Part shown: positions 34,186 to 43,993 of the stretch, piece by piece
Layout: every line of letters begins with the position of its first letter
Position numbering within the stretch: position 1 is the first letter of the stretch
Origin: Microbacterium oleivorans NBRC 103075
GTDB lineage: Bacteria > Actinomycetota > Actinomycetes > Actinomycetales > Microbacteriaceae
Direction of reading: 5' to 3'
DNA length: 64,000 nucleotides
Assembly: GCF_001552475.1 (NCBI RefSeq)
Contig: NZ_BCRG01000001.1
Coordinates: 372,001 to 436,000 of the forward strand
Made by a program: the position numbers and the translations under genes
The notes under the pieces: generated by a model
The model's database searches: none
Told to the model about the DNA's origin: nothing
What the model saw: only the letters and a program-made list of their open reading frames with translations

Positions 34186-34223
34186 GGTATGCATATACTC
34201 AGAAAACACATACTCGGTATGCA
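34186..34223 (+). promoter_or_regulatory. PadR-type operator region
   Basis: Direct repeat CGGTATGCA at 34185-34193 and 34215-34223, with overlapping palindromes GTATGCATATAC (34187-34198) and CATAC-TCG-GTATG (34209-34221). AT-rich island before the PadR gene; probably autoregulation of the efflux operon. Confidence 0.5.
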
Positions 34224-34236
34224 GCAAGGAGTTCCG

Positions 34237-34854
34237 ATGTCGGTACGACAGAGTCTGTTGGCGATCCTCGATCAGGGGCCCTGCTACGGCTACCAGCTGC
34301 GCGCGGAGTTCGACCGCCGCACCGGGTCGACCTGGCCCCTCAACGTGGGCCAGATCTACAACACCCTCGACCGTCTCGAGCGTGACGGACTCGTCGAGAA
34401 GGGCGACGTCGACGAGCAGGGGCACGTCTACTGGCAGATCACGGATGACGGGTCCGCCGAAGTCGCGGCGTGGTTGGACGCTCCCGTCGAGCGGACGCAG
34501 GGAACGCGTGACGAACTCGCGATCAAGCTCGCGATCGCCGCGACCCTGCCGGGCATCGACGTCGCCGCGGTCATCCAGCGACAGCGCTCCGCGTCGCTGC
34601 GCCAGCTCCAGGAGCTGAATCGCGCGAAGTACGCCGGCTCGAACCCCGACGGTCCCGAAGAGCTCGCGTGGTCGCTCGTCGTCGATTCGATGATCTTCGC
34701 CGCAGAGGCCGAGGCGCGGTGGCTCGACCACACCGAGCAGCGGCTGGCGCGGCATCCGCACCGCACGATGGGCCTCGAACTGTCGACGGAGACTCCCAAG
34801 CGCGGGAGGCCCGCGAGAACCGAGGCGAGCGACGCTGAGGCGGCGCTGAAGTGA
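34237..34854 (+). CDS. PadR-family transcriptional regulator
   Basis: 205 aa. Winged helix PadR domain: SLLAILDQGPCYGYQLRAEF and LNVGQIYNTLDRLERDGLVE. The C-terminal half is the longer dimerisation region of the PadR-s2 type. First gene of an operon with an ABC ATPase and an FtsX-type permease; such regulators repress their own exporter. AAGGA lies 6 nt before ATG; an ATG 18 nt upstream is in frame but inside the operator repeat. Confidence 0.9.
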   Translation: MSVRQSLLAILDQGPCYGYQLRAEFDRRTGSTWPLNVGQIYNTLDRLERDGLVEKGDVDEQGHVYWQITDDGSAEVAAWLDAPVERTQGTRDELAIKLAIAATLPGIDVAAVIQRQRSASLRQLQELNRAKYAGSNPDGPEELAWSLVVDSMIFAAEAEARWLDHTEQRLARHPHRTMGLELSTETPKRGRPARTEASDAEAALK

Positions 34855-35570
34855 GCGGCGCCGTTCTGCAGCTGGTGGGGGTCACGCAGCAGTACGGCGA
34901 AGGCGAGACGAGCGTCTCGGCACTGTCGGGCGTCGATCTGACGGTCGACAAGGGCGAGCTCGTCGCGATCATGGGAGCGTCCGGTTCGGGCAAATCCACG
35001 CTCCTGTCGATCGCCGGCGGGTTGCAGAAGCCCACCAGCGGCGAGGTCGTCGTCGAGGGAACGTATCTCTCGACGGCGACCCGTCGCGACCTGGCGCAGC
35101 TCCGGCGGCGCTCCCTGGGGTTCGTCTTCCAGGACTTCAATCTCATCCCGACCCTCACGGCGGTCGAGAACGTGACGCTGCCGCTCGAGCTCGACGGCTT
35201 CCGAGCCCGGGTGGCGCGCCGTGCGGGTCGGGATGCGCTCGCGTCGGTCGGTCTCGAAGACAAGATCGATTCCTACCCCGATGACCTCTCGGGTGGGCAG
35301 CAGCAGCGCGTCGCGATCGCCCGTGCGGTGGTCGGCGGGCGGCGGTTGATCCTCGCCGATGAGCCGACGGGCGCGCTCGACTCGGTGACGGGGGAGGCTG
35401 TCATGAAGATGATCCGCCACCGCGTCGACCAGGGGGCCGCGGGCATCCTCGTCACTCATGAGCCGCGCCACGCGGCGTGGGCCGACCGCATCGTCTTCCT
35501 CCGCGACGGCCGGATCATCGACGAGACGCAGCGCCACGGCGCCGACGCATTCCTGTCGAGCACCCGATGA
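34851..35570 (+). CDS. ABC transporter ATP-binding protein (LolD/MacB-type)
   Basis: 239 aa. Walker A GASGSGKST, Q-loop VFQDFNLIPTLTAVENV, signature LSGGQQQRVAIARAVV, Walker B LILADEPTGALD. GTGA overlap with padR and ATGA overlap with the permease gene. This type energises MacB/FtsX-like export of peptides, lipids or drugs. Confidence 0.95.
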   Translation: MSGAVLQLVGVTQQYGEGETSVSALSGVDLTVDKGELVAIMGASGSGKSTLLSIAGGLQKPTSGEVVVEGTYLSTATRRDLAQLRRRSLGFVFQDFNLIPTLTAVENVTLPLELDGFRARVARRAGRDALASVGLEDKIDSYPDDLSGGQQQRVAIARAVVGGRRLILADEPTGALDSVTGEAVMKMIRHRVDQGAAGILVTHEPRHAAWADRIVFLRDGRIIDETQRHGADAFLSSTR

Positions 35571-38422
35571 CGACGCTGCGGGACCGGTCCCGAGCGGATG
35601 CCGGGGCGCGCCGCCGCGCGGAGCGACCGAAGCCCTCGCGCACCGCGCGGATGTGGGTCTCGGCGCGGATCGCTCGGCGTCAGGTGCGCCGGGCGTGGGT
35701 GTCGTCGCTGCTGATCATGTCGCTCATCGCGCTGCCGATCGCGGGGATGGCGGGGGTGGCGGTGGTCGTCTCGAGCACGTTCGCGACGCCTGCGGAGCGG
35801 GTGACCGTCGAACTCGGGCGGATGTCGGCCTGGGTCGAGCCGCTGTGGTCGGCGGAGTCCGGATTCTGGCAGAAACCGGACGACCCCTACGAGTTCGGCA
35901 ATTCCTCGCAGTGGGGCGGGTCCGACGGGTCGAGTGAGCCCGAGCTGTCCGCTGACCCGAGGGCTGCGCTCCCCCCGGGAACGGAGATCGTGCCTGTCTC
36001 GTCCGGTGACGAGCGCATCGAGACGGTCGCCGGCACCGCCCCCGCGCGCGCCGTGGCGGGCGATGTGACGGACGCCCGGTTCCAAGGCGCGTACGCGCTC
36101 ATCGACGGTCGAGCTCCCTCGGACGACGGGGAAGTGTTGGTGACGCCCGCCGTGCTCGAGCGAGCCGGAGCGACGATCGGCGGCACGCTGACACTCGCCG
36201 ACGGCGAACGGTTCACCGTCACGGGGACATTCGACGCCTCTACCGCCGCGGATGCCGACCTCGTGATCGCGTTCTTCGACGCTGATCGGTACAGCCCGAT
36301 CCGGTCCTTCCTGCCGCAGGCGGACATCGATTCTGAACGGCTCGGTGCGCTGAACGCGGCGGGGTTCGGCGTCTATGCGCGACAGCTGGTTCTCAACCCG
36401 CCTCCGTTCGATCAGCCGTACGACGACTACACCTTCCCGACCTCTGCGGAACAGGACCAGCAGCGCCAGCTCGCCCTCGCGGCGGGTATCGGCGGCGGCG
36501 GTATCGCCGCCGGATACATGGTGGTCATGCTCGCCGGCGCCGCCTTCGCCGTGAGCGCGCGTCGCCAGCAACGCGCTCTCGCGATCGCCGCCAGCGTCGG
36601 TGCCGAGCCGCGGGACCTGCGTCGAATCGTGCTCTTGCAGGGCGCGGTGCTGGGCCTCATCGCCGGTGCCGTGGGGCTCGCGGCTGGAGTGGGACTGTCG
36701 GCTTTCCTGATGCCCATCCTCAACAACGGCTCCGCCACCGTGTTCTGGGGATTCCACGTGCCGTGGCTGCTGCTCGCGGGCGTGCTGGTGTTCGCTGTCC
36801 TCGTCGGCTCCGCGTCGGCGTGGATGCCTGCGCGGACGGTCGGGAAGTCGGACACGATCTCTGCGCTGCGCGGGGCGCGTCGACCGATGACCGTCACGGC
36901 CGCGAGACCGCTGTGGGGATCCCTCCTGATCATCGTCGGCGTGGCGCTGACTGTCCTCTCGGGGATCGCCGCGGGCGCGGTCGCAATCAGTGACACGATC
37001 CCGGGCGACTCACCTCTGCGGTGGATCCCCACCGTGGGGATCGTCGGCGGCCCCATCCTCGCGCAGGTCGGCATCCTCGTGTCCGGACGGTGGCTGCTGT
37101 GGCTGTCGTCTCGCCTCCTCTCACGTATCGGGCTCGCCGCGCGACTGGCGTCGAGGGATGCGGTCGCGAACGGGGCGCGGACCGTCCCCGCGTTCGCCGC
37201 GATCGGCGCCACGGTCTTCGTCGGCGTGTTCGCCGTGGCGATGGGCATGATGACGGCTGAGCAGTCGGCGCGGAACTACACCTACAGCGCTCCGGCGGGA
37301 ACGGTCGTCTCGGACGTCTCCTCGATGGACGCTTCTGTCTTGACCGCAGACGTCGCCCAGGATGCGGTCGACGACGTCCAGCGGCTCTTCTCGTCGTCCG
37401 GGGCGACGGGGATCGGCGTCGTGAGCGCACAGCCGCCCGTGTACTTCGCCGAGACGTCCGCCGACATTCCCGCGGACCTCGACCATGCGATGCTCGTCGC
37501 CCCCGCCCGGTCGCTGCTGGCGCCCGATGAGGACGACTATCGGGGGATCTCCTACGAAGGCAGTCCCACCGACAACCTCTCGGTCGTGGTCGTCGACGAC
37601 CTGGAGACGGTGATGGGGGTCACTCTGAGCCCTGCCCAACGTGCTGCCTACGCCGAGGGCGCGGTGATCGTCGCCGACGACCGCTACCTCACCGACGGTC
37701 GCGTCGAGGTCGGTTCGTGGAGCGCGCGCGACGCCTACGACCGCATGATCCCGAGCAACATCTGGGCAGGCGACGAGATCGGGAATCGACAGTGGGCGCG
37801 CAGTGCCCCGGCGATACCGGTGACCGCCCCGCACCAGAACATCGTCGCTGCCATCGCCCCGACGACGGCCCGTGAGTGGGGGATCGCCGCGGTGCCCCTC
37901 CGGGTCATCGCCGAGTTCCCCGAGGGCGCTGAGATGAACTCCCAGGACCACCTGAACGCCCTCGCGGGCAGTCTCGACACCGATGAGTACCAGGTGTCCA
38001 TGTGGCGGGAGACCGGCCCCGACAGCCCCGCCGGCTGGCTCGTCCCCCTCCTCGGCGCCGTCGCGGTGCTCGTGCTCGGTGCGAGCGCCGTCGCGCTCGG
38101 CCTGGCCCGCTTCGAGCGGCGCCCCGACGACGCGACGCTCGCCGCCGTCGGCGGTACGCCGGGCCTCCGGCGCAGGGTCGGCCTCTGGCAGGGCCTCGTG
38201 ATCGCCGGGTTCGGCACATTCGCGGGCGCTGCCGCCGGCATCCTTCCGCCCATCGGGTTCTGGCTGCAGTCGCAGACCTCGTACCAGCCCCTGGACCTCG
38301 CCGACATCCCGTGGTGGCTGCTCGGTGCGCTCGCCGTCGCGCTGCCGCTGGGGATCGCGGCGGTCAACTGGCTCGTGCCGCCGCGGGAACCCGAGCTCAC
38401 GCGACGCAACGTCATCGCGTGA
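35567..38422 (+). CDS. FtsX/MacB-type ABC transporter permease
   Basis: 951 aa. One N-terminal span (about residues 42-68), a large extracytoplasmic domain rich in Asp/Pro/Ser (about 70-300), a bundle of spans at about 310-520, a second extracytoplasmic domain (about 560-810) and three C-terminal spans (from WLVPLLGAVAVLVLGASAVA). The FtsX core motif ARRQQRALAIAASVGAEPRD is at about residue 325. Two-half FtsX arrangement typical of actinobacterial exporters regulated by PadR. The start chosen is the ATG overlapping the ATPase stop. Confidence 0.9.
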   Translation: MTTLRDRSRADAGARRRAERPKPSRTARMWVSARIARRQVRRAWVSSLLIMSLIALPIAGMAGVAVVVSSTFATPAERVTVELGRMSAWVEPLWSAESGFWQKPDDPYEFGNSSQWGGSDGSSEPELSADPRAALPPGTEIVPVSSGDERIETVAGTAPARAVAGDVTDARFQGAYALIDGRAPSDDGEVLVTPAVLERAGATIGGTLTLADGERFTVTGTFDASTAADADLVIAFFDADRYSPIRSFLPQADIDSERLGALNAAGFGVYARQLVLNPPPFDQPYDDYTFPTSAEQDQQRQLALAAGIGGGGIAAGYMVVMLAGAAFAVSARRQQRALAIAASVGAEPRDLRRIVLLQGAVLGLIAGAVGLAAGVGLSAFLMPILNNGSATVFWGFHVPWLLLAGVLVFAVLVGSASAWMPARTVGKSDTISALRGARRPMTVTAARPLWGSLLIIVGVALTVLSGIAAGAVAISDTIPGDSPLRWIPTVGIVGGPILAQVGILVSGRWLLWLSSRLLSRIGLAARLASRDAVANGARTVPAFAAIGATVFVGVFAVAMGMMTAEQSARNYTYSAPAGTVVSDVSSMDASVLTADVAQDAVDDVQRLFSSSGATGIGVVSAQPPVYFAETSADIPADLDHAMLVAPARSLLAPDEDDYRGISYEGSPTDNLSVVVVDDLETVMGVTLSPAQRAAYAEGAVIVADDRYLTDGRVEVGSWSARDAYDRMIPSNIWAGDEIGNRQWARSAPAIPVTAPHQNIVAAIAPTTAREWGIAAVPLRVIAEFPEGAEMNSQDHLNALAGSLDTDEYQVSMWRETGPDSPAGWLVPLLGAVAVLVLGASAVALGLARFERRPDDATLAAVGGTPGLRRRVGLWQGLVIAGFGTFAGAAAGILPPIGFWLQSQTSYQPLDLADIPWWLLGALAVALPLGIAAVNWLVPPREPELTRRNVIA

Positions 38423-38437
38423 GCCCGACCCGCCGGT

Positions 38438-39820
38438 TCACAGCTGCGCGGATGCCTCGGTGAGCACCGTCCGGAGGATGCCTTCGATCTCGTCGAACTC
38501 AGCCGGCCCCATGGTCAGCGGGGGAGCGAGCTGGATGACGGGATCGCCCCGGTCGTCGGCGCGGCAGTAGAGCCCCGCGTCGAACAGCGCCTTGGAGAGG
38601 AAACCTCGCAGAAGGCGCTCCGACTCGTCGTCGTCGAACGTCGTCTTCGTCGCTTTGTGCTTCACGAGCTCGATGCCGAAGAAGTAGCCGTCACCGCGCA
38701 CGTCGCCGACGATCGGCAGGTCGAGCAGCCGCTCGAGCGTCGACCGGAAAACCGGGGAGTTGTCGCGCACGTTCTGCAGCAGCCCCTCCTCCTCGAAGAT
38801 GTCGAGGTTTTCGAGCGCGACCGCGGTCGAGACAGGGTGGCCGCCGAACGTGTAGCCGTGCGGGAACGAGGTCGTCCCGTGCGAGAACGGCTCATGGATG
38901 CGGTCGCTGATGATCGTGCCGCCGAGCGGCGCGTACCCGCTCGTGACGGCCTTCGCGAACGTGATCATGTCGGGCTGATATCCGTAGCGGTCGGCGCCGA
39001 AGTACTCGCCCAGGCGGCCGAACGCGCAGATCACCTCATCCGAGACGAGCAGCACGTCGTGTCGGTCGCAGATCTCGCGGACACGCTGAAAGTAGCCGGG
39101 CGGCGGCGGGAAGCATCCGCCCGAGTTCTGCACCGGCTCGAGGAAGACCGCCGCGACCGTGTCGGCGCCTTCGAAGAGGATTGCCTCCTCGATTCGATCA
39201 GCGGCCCACCTGCCGTACTCCTCCGGGGTCGTACCCGTGAAGCCCTGCTCCGCCGCGCGGTACCAGTTCGTGTTCGGCACGCGGAAGCCGCCCGGCGTCA
39301 CCGGCTCGAACATCGACTTCATGGCCGGGAGCCCCGTGATCGCCAGGGCGCCCTGGGGAGTGCCGTGGTACGCGACGAAACGCGAGATCACCTTGTGCTT
39401 CGTGGGCTTACCCTGCAGTCGCCAGTACTGCTTCGCGAGCTTGAACGCGGTCTCGACCGCCTCACCGCCGCCCGTCGAGAAGAACACCCGGTTCAGGTCG
39501 CCGGGCGCGAGGTGTGCGAGACGGTCGGCGAGCTCGATGGCCGACGGGTGCGCATACGACCAGATGGGGAAGAACGCGAGTTCCTCCGCCTGTCGGGCCG
39601 CGGCCTGCGCCAACCGGGCGCGACCGTGGCCGGCGGCGACGACGAACAGGCCGGACAGTCCGTCGATGTACTTCTTGCCCGAGGCATCCCAGATGTGATG
39701 CCCTTCGCCTTTCACGATGATCGGGACGCCGGGCCCCTCCGTCATCGACGACTGGCGAGCGAAGTGCAACCAGAGATGGTCGCGCGCCATGGCCTGCAGG
39801 TCGGTTTCGGATCGGGCCAT
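38438..39820 (-). CDS. Class III PLP aminotransferase (putrescine/beta-alanine:pyruvate type)
   Basis: 460 aa. N-terminal DHLWLHFARQSSM, the GHGRARLAQAA block, FSTGGGEAVETAFKLAKQYW and PLP lysine in ITFAKAVTSGYAPLGG. This subgroup transfers the omega-amino group of putrescine, cadaverine or beta-alanine to pyruvate. Last gene of a four-gene minus-strand operon with agmatine deiminase, an amidase and a decarboxylase, which points to putrescine (or another diamine) as substrate. Confidence 0.92.
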   Translation of the reverse strand: MARSETDLQAMARDHLWLHFARQSSMTEGPGVPIIVKGEGHHIWDASGKKYIDGLSGLFVVAAGHGRARLAQAAARQAEELAFFPIWSYAHPSAIELADRLAHLAPGDLNRVFFSTGGGEAVETAFKLAKQYWRLQGKPTKHKVISRFVAYHGTPQGALAITGLPAMKSMFEPVTPGGFRVPNTNWYRAAEQGFTGTTPEEYGRWAADRIEEAILFEGADTVAAVFLEPVQNSGGCFPPPPGYFQRVREICDRHDVLLVSDEVICAFGRLGEYFGADRYGYQPDMITFAKAVTSGYAPLGGTIISDRIHEPFSHGTTSFPHGYTFGGHPVSTAVALENLDIFEEEGLLQNVRDNSPVFRSTLERLLDLPIVGDVRGDGYFFGIELVKHKATKTTFDDDESERLLRGFLSKALFDAGLYCRADDRGDPVIQLAPPLTMGPAEFDEIEGILRTVLTEASAQL

Positions 39821-39862
39821 GGTGTCCTCCGTGCGTCGGTGCGGGGTGGGATGCCGGCGGGC

Positions 39863-41224
39863 TCAGCGCATGGTGTCGAGGATGCCGACGAGGTCCTCGA
39901 AGCGGGTGCGGGGGTTCAGGATCGCGAAGCGCGCGTTCGTCCGGCCACCATGGCTCGACGGCGTGACGAAGGCGTGCTGGTCGTCGAGGAGGCGGTTCGA
40001 CCAGGTCGTGTAGTCCGCTTTGTCCCAGCCGCGACGCTCGAACACGACGACGCTCAGCTGAGGGCGACGGACGAGTTCGAGCTCGTCGCGGGACTCGATT
40101 TCGGCGGCGATCTGCTCGGCGAGCGTGATCGACGCCGTGATCGCCTCACGGTAGACCTCGGCACCGTAGGTGGCGAGCGAGAACCACAGCGGCAAGCCGC
40201 GGGCGCGCCGCGTGAGGTGGGCAGCGAAGTCCGACGGGCTCCAGTCGCTCGTCTCGGTGAGCGTGTCGAGGTACTCGGCGTGCTGCGTGTGCGCGCGACG
40301 GCCGAGCTCGGGGTCGCGGTACAGCAGGGCGCAGGCGTCGAACGGGGCGAACAGCCACTTGTGGGGGTCGACGATGAGGGAGTCGGCGTGCTCGAGGCCG
40401 GCGAAGTAATGGCGTGCCTCGGGCGACAGTGCAGCGGCGAGACCGTACGCACCGTCGACGTGCAGCCACACACCGAGTTCGCGGGTGACCTCGGCGACCG
40501 AGGCGATGTCGTCGACGATGCCGAAGTTCGTGGATCCCGCCGTCGCGACCACCGCGAACACGCTGTCGCCGTGCTCCTCGAGGGCTGTGCGGACCGCATC
40601 GCCGTGCAGGACGCCACCGGCGTCGGGTGCGACGGTGACGACCTCGACGTCCATGACCCGGGCCGCTGATGCGATCGAGGAGTGCGCCTCGGCCGAGCAG
40701 ACGACTCGCCAGCGATCGGGACGGATGCCGCGTTCCCGCGCCGTCTCACGTGCAGCGACGAGCGCCGAGAGGTTGCCGAGCGTCCCGCCCTGGACGAACA
40801 CGCCGCCCGCGGTCGCCGGCAGGCCGAACTCGCCGGCGAGCCAGCGGAGCACCTCGTTCTCGGCGTGGACCGCACCCGCTCCTTCCAGCCAGGAGCCGCC
40901 GTACAGGGCACTCGCCGACACCACGAGGTCGAACGCCGCGGCGGCCTTCGACGGCGCGCTCGGGATGAACGACAGGTACCGCGGGTCGTCCGTGGTGATG
41001 CACGCCGGAGCGAGCACGTGCTCGAAGACTCCGAGCGCCTTCTGCGCGCCGATGCCCTTCTCGTTGATCGTGACGCCCGCCAGACGTGCCAGCTCGGCCG
41101 GGGGGAGCGGCTTGTCGAGCGGGTTGTCGTCGGTGAGCAGGCGCTGACGCGAGTAGTTCAGGACGAGGTCGACGATGTGACGCGTCTCGTCGGTCACGTC
41201 GTGCATGCGGGCGGGTCGGGTCAT
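39863..41224 (-). CDS. PLP-dependent decarboxylase, group II (aromatic/diaminobutyrate decarboxylase family)
   Basis: 453 aa. PLP lysine in SLIVDPHKWLFAPFDACALL, substrate motif HVDGAYGLAAALSPEARHYF, N-terminal PRYLSFIPSAPSKAAAAFDL. Group II members decarboxylate aromatic amino acids, glutamate or 2,4-diaminobutyrate. GGAGA is 5 nt before the ATG at 41224. In an operon for agmatine breakdown it might supply an amine or act on an amino acid intermediate; arginine decarboxylation to agmatine is possible but not shown. Confidence 0.88.
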   Translation of the reverse strand: MTRPARMHDVTDETRHIVDLVLNYSRQRLLTDDNPLDKPLPPAELARLAGVTINEKGIGAQKALGVFEHVLAPACITTDDPRYLSFIPSAPSKAAAAFDLVVSASALYGGSWLEGAGAVHAENEVLRWLAGEFGLPATAGGVFVQGGTLGNLSALVAARETARERGIRPDRWRVVCSAEAHSSIASAARVMDVEVVTVAPDAGGVLHGDAVRTALEEHGDSVFAVVATAGSTNFGIVDDIASVAEVTRELGVWLHVDGAYGLAAALSPEARHYFAGLEHADSLIVDPHKWLFAPFDACALLYRDPELGRRAHTQHAEYLDTLTETSDWSPSDFAAHLTRRARGLPLWFSLATYGAEVYREAITASITLAEQIAAEIESRDELELVRRPQLSVVVFERRGWDKADYTTWSNRLLDDQHAFVTPSSHGGRTNARFAILNPRTRFEDLVGILDTMR

Positions 41225-41237
41225 CGGTTCTCCGAGA

Positions 41238-42935
41238 TCAGGGCAGCGCGGGTGTGCGCGGCGGTGGCGTCCGGCGGGTACCCAGACGTTCGAAGGCTAC
41301 GCCCAGACGCAGCAGCGTGGCATCGTCATGGCCGCGACCGGCGAAGGTCAGGCCCACCGGCATTCCGATGTCGGACATCGTGCCCATCGGGACGGTGACG
41401 GTCGGGATGCCGAGGTGTCGGATCGCGAGGTTGCCGTTGGCGATCCACACGCCGTTTCGCCACCCGAGGTCCGCCGAGGCCGGGTTCACGTCCATGTCGG
41501 CGGGACCGACGTCGGCGACGGCGGGGAAGACGACGGCGTCGAGGCCGGCGGCATCCATCCACTCCTCGAGGTCCACGCGACGCGTGCGCTCGAGTCCCGA
41601 CAGGCCCTCGGCGAGTTCGGGCATGTCGTCGAGCGTCGCACCGGGGTGCTCGCGCACCCACTCCGGGTAGACGGCGATGTCGTCGTCGAACCCGGTGTAG
41701 CGGTCGGGGAGTGCCCCGGGCGGGTGGGGGAAGATCGCCTGGCCGTCCACGTCGGCGAGGGTCGACAGCGCCGGGTCGCCGTTCGCAGCGAGGAAGTCGT
41801 CCCACGCCCACGCCGACAGGTCGACGATCTCGCGGAGGAGGTAGCCCTCGGGGAGGAACCCGCGGTTCGCGATCGTGGGCGCTCCGACGCGGTCGCCCTC
41901 GTAGTTGCTCACGACGGGGAAGTCGACCTCGACGACGTTCGCTCCCGCGGCCTCGAGGTCGGCACGGGCCGCGCGCCAGAGTGCGAGCACCGAGTCCCGC
42001 GTCTCGACCCGCTGACCGGTCGGGCCGCCGATCGTCGTGCCGGTCCCGGCATCCTGATCCTCGCCGATGTACATGCGCGGGATGCCGAGGCGCACCCCTT
42101 CGAGCGAGGCGCCCTGCGCGAGCGCCGGGTACGACGCGGGCCGCAGGGACGATGCGGCCGGCAGTTCGATCCACAGCTGGGCGCGCCAGAAGTCACCGCG
42201 GGTCTCGGGATCGTCCGCGACGATGACGTCGAGCAGTTCGAGCAGGTCCGCCATCGTGCGGGTGTGTGGCACGACGACGTCCATCGTCGGAACGAGCGGC
42301 CAGTTGCCGCGCACCGAGACCACGCCGCGCGACGGCGTGTAGGCGCACAGGGCGTTGTTCGAGGCGGGTCCGCGACCCGACGACCACGTCTCTTCGCCCA
42401 AACCGAAGGCGGCGAAGCTCGCGGCCGTCGCGGTGCCCGACCCGTTCGACGAGCCCGACGCGAAAGGCGCGGTGAGCCAGTCGGCGGAGTACGGGCTCTC
42501 GGCGCGGCCGTACACGCCGCGCTGCATTCCGCCGTTGGCCATCGGGGGCATGTTCGTCAGGCCGAGGCAGATGGCGCCCCCGCCGCGCAGTCGCTCGATC
42601 GTGAATGCGTCGCGCTGCGCGACGAGCTCGGCGAAGGCGGGGGAGCCGGCGGCCGCGGTGAGCCCGCGGACGAGGTAGCTGTCCTTCGCCGTGTACGGGA
42701 TGCCGTCGAGTGGACCGAGCGTCTCGCCGCGGGCCCGACGCGCGTCCGACGCCTCGGCCTCGCCGCGCGCGTCGGGGTTCCGGACCACGACGGCGTTGAG
42801 CGCCGTCTCGGTGTCGGGCCCGTCGTAGGCGTCGATCCGGGCGAGGTAGGCCTCGACGAGCTCGACCGCCGTCGTCTCGCCGGATTCCAGCGCCGCGCGG
42901 AGGTCGGCAATCGAGGCCTCGACGACGTCGATCAT
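41238..42935 (-). CDS. Amidase-signature-family amidohydrolase
   Basis: 565 aa. The Ser-cisSer-Lys triad is visible: Lys in IPYTAKDSYLVRG, cis-Ser in ASGSSNGSGTATAA, and nucleophile Ser region EETWSSGRGPASNNAL, which is altered from the usual TDTGGSIR. ATGA overlap with agmatine deiminase. Since the canonical next step is hydrolysis of N-carbamoylputrescine by a nitrilase-type AguB, which is absent, this amidase may replace it. That role is inference from position. Confidence 0.9.
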   Translation of the reverse strand: MIDVVEASIADLRAALESGETTAVELVEAYLARIDAYDGPDTETALNAVVVRNPDARGEAEASDARRARGETLGPLDGIPYTAKDSYLVRGLTAAAGSPAFAELVAQRDAFTIERLRGGGAICLGLTNMPPMANGGMQRGVYGRAESPYSADWLTAPFASGSSNGSGTATAASFAAFGLGEETWSSGRGPASNNALCAYTPSRGVVSVRGNWPLVPTMDVVVPHTRTMADLLELLDVIVADDPETRGDFWRAQLWIELPAASSLRPASYPALAQGASLEGVRLGIPRMYIGEDQDAGTGTTIGGPTGQRVETRDSVLALWRAARADLEAAGANVVEVDFPVVSNYEGDRVGAPTIANRGFLPEGYLLREIVDLSAWAWDDFLAANGDPALSTLADVDGQAIFPHPPGALPDRYTGFDDDIAVYPEWVREHPGATLDDMPELAEGLSGLERTRRVDLEEWMDAAGLDAVVFPAVADVGPADMDVNPASADLGWRNGVWIANGNLAIRHLGIPTVTVPMGTMSDIGMPVGLTFAGRGHDDATLLRLGVAFERLGTRRTPPPRTPALP

Positions 42936-43966
42936 CGAGTCACCGCCGGCTGCTGCTGCGTGATGCAGTGGATGCCTCCGCCCCGGGCGAACAGGCCGCG
43001 GGCATCGACCGTGACGACCTCGCGGCCCGGGTAGGCCTCCGCGAGGATCGCCCGCGCCTGTGCGTCCGCGCGCTCCTCCCCGAAGCCGCACGCGATGACG
43101 CCGCCGTTGACGACGAGGTGGTTCACGTAGCTCCAGTCGACCGGGCCGTGCGCGTCGGTGAGGGTTTCGGGTGCGGGAAGGGACACGATCTCGAAGCGGC
43201 GGCCGGCGGCATCCGTCTGCCCTTCCAGCTCGGCGCGGAGCTTCGCGGTGACGGCGTGATCAGGGTGCGACGCGGCGCGCTGGTCGTGGAGCAGGAGGCG
43301 TCCGGGCGAGGTGATCGTCGCGACGATGTCGACGTGACCGTTCGTGCCGAGGTCGTCGTAGTCACGCGTGAGGCCCTGGCTCAGCCAGACGGCGTGCGTC
43401 GCGCCGAGGGTGCGGGCCATCTCCGCCTCGATGCGGGCGCGGTCGGCGTACGGGTTGCGCCGCGGGTCGAGCTGCACGGTCTGCGTGAGCAGCACGGTGC
43501 CTTCGCCGTCGACGTGGATGCCGCCGCCCTCGTTCACCATCGTGGAGGAGATGAGCTCGGCACCGACCTCTGCCGCGACGATCCTGGCGTGTTCGGCGGA
43601 GTTCTGCCACTCGGCCCAGTCGGGGGCGCCCCACCCGTTGAAGATCCAGTCGACGGCGCCGAGGACGCCGGGCCGCTCGTCATCGACGACGAAGGTGGGG
43701 CCGTGGTCCCGCATCCAGAACTCGTCGACGGGTGCTTCGATGATGGTGACCTCACCCGGGAGCATGCGGCGCGCGCGAGCCGTCTCGGTCGGGTCGACGA
43801 CGATCGAGACGGGTTCGAACCGGGCGACGGCCGCGGTGACGGCCGTCCAGGTGGCGTAGCCCTCCTCGCGCTCGGCGTCGGTGTCGCCGAGGGTGATGCC
43901 CTCGCGGGGGAACGCCATCCAGGTGCGCTCGTGTGCAGCGGTCTCGCTCGGCATGCGCCAACCCAT
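42932..43966 (-). CDS. aguA: Agmatine deiminase (peptidyl-arginine-deiminase fold)
   Basis: 344 aa. Begins MGWRMPSETAAHERTWMAFP, the family start; FWMRDHGPTFVVDDE, STMVNEGGGIHVDGEGTVLL and GTNGHVDIVATI carry guanidine-binding and catalytic His/Asp residues; the nucleophilic Cys is in ARGGGIHCITQQQP (C334). Converts agmatine to N-carbamoylputrescine and ammonia. ATG at 43966 with GGAG upstream. First gene of the operon, under a 20-bp palindrome. Confidence 0.95.
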   Translation of the reverse strand: MGWRMPSETAAHERTWMAFPREGITLGDTDAEREEGYATWTAVTAAVARFEPVSIVVDPTETARARRMLPGEVTIIEAPVDEFWMRDHGPTFVVDDERPGVLGAVDWIFNGWGAPDWAEWQNSAEHARIVAAEVGAELISSTMVNEGGGIHVDGEGTVLLTQTVQLDPRRNPYADRARIEAEMARTLGATHAVWLSQGLTRDYDDLGTNGHVDIVATITSPGRLLLHDQRAASHPDHAVTAKLRAELEGQTDAAGRRFEIVSLPAPETLTDAHGPVDWSYVNHLVVNGGVIACGFGEERADAQARAILAEAYPGREVVTVDARGLFARGGGIHCITQQQPAVTR

Positions 43967-43993
43967 GGCGGGCTCCTCGATCGTCGGGTAGCT

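Noticed and set aside
38657..40669. 670-codon plus-strand ORF opposite aminotransferase and decarboxylase
   Set aside because: Complementary to conserved PLP enzymes with all motifs; low-complexity composition.
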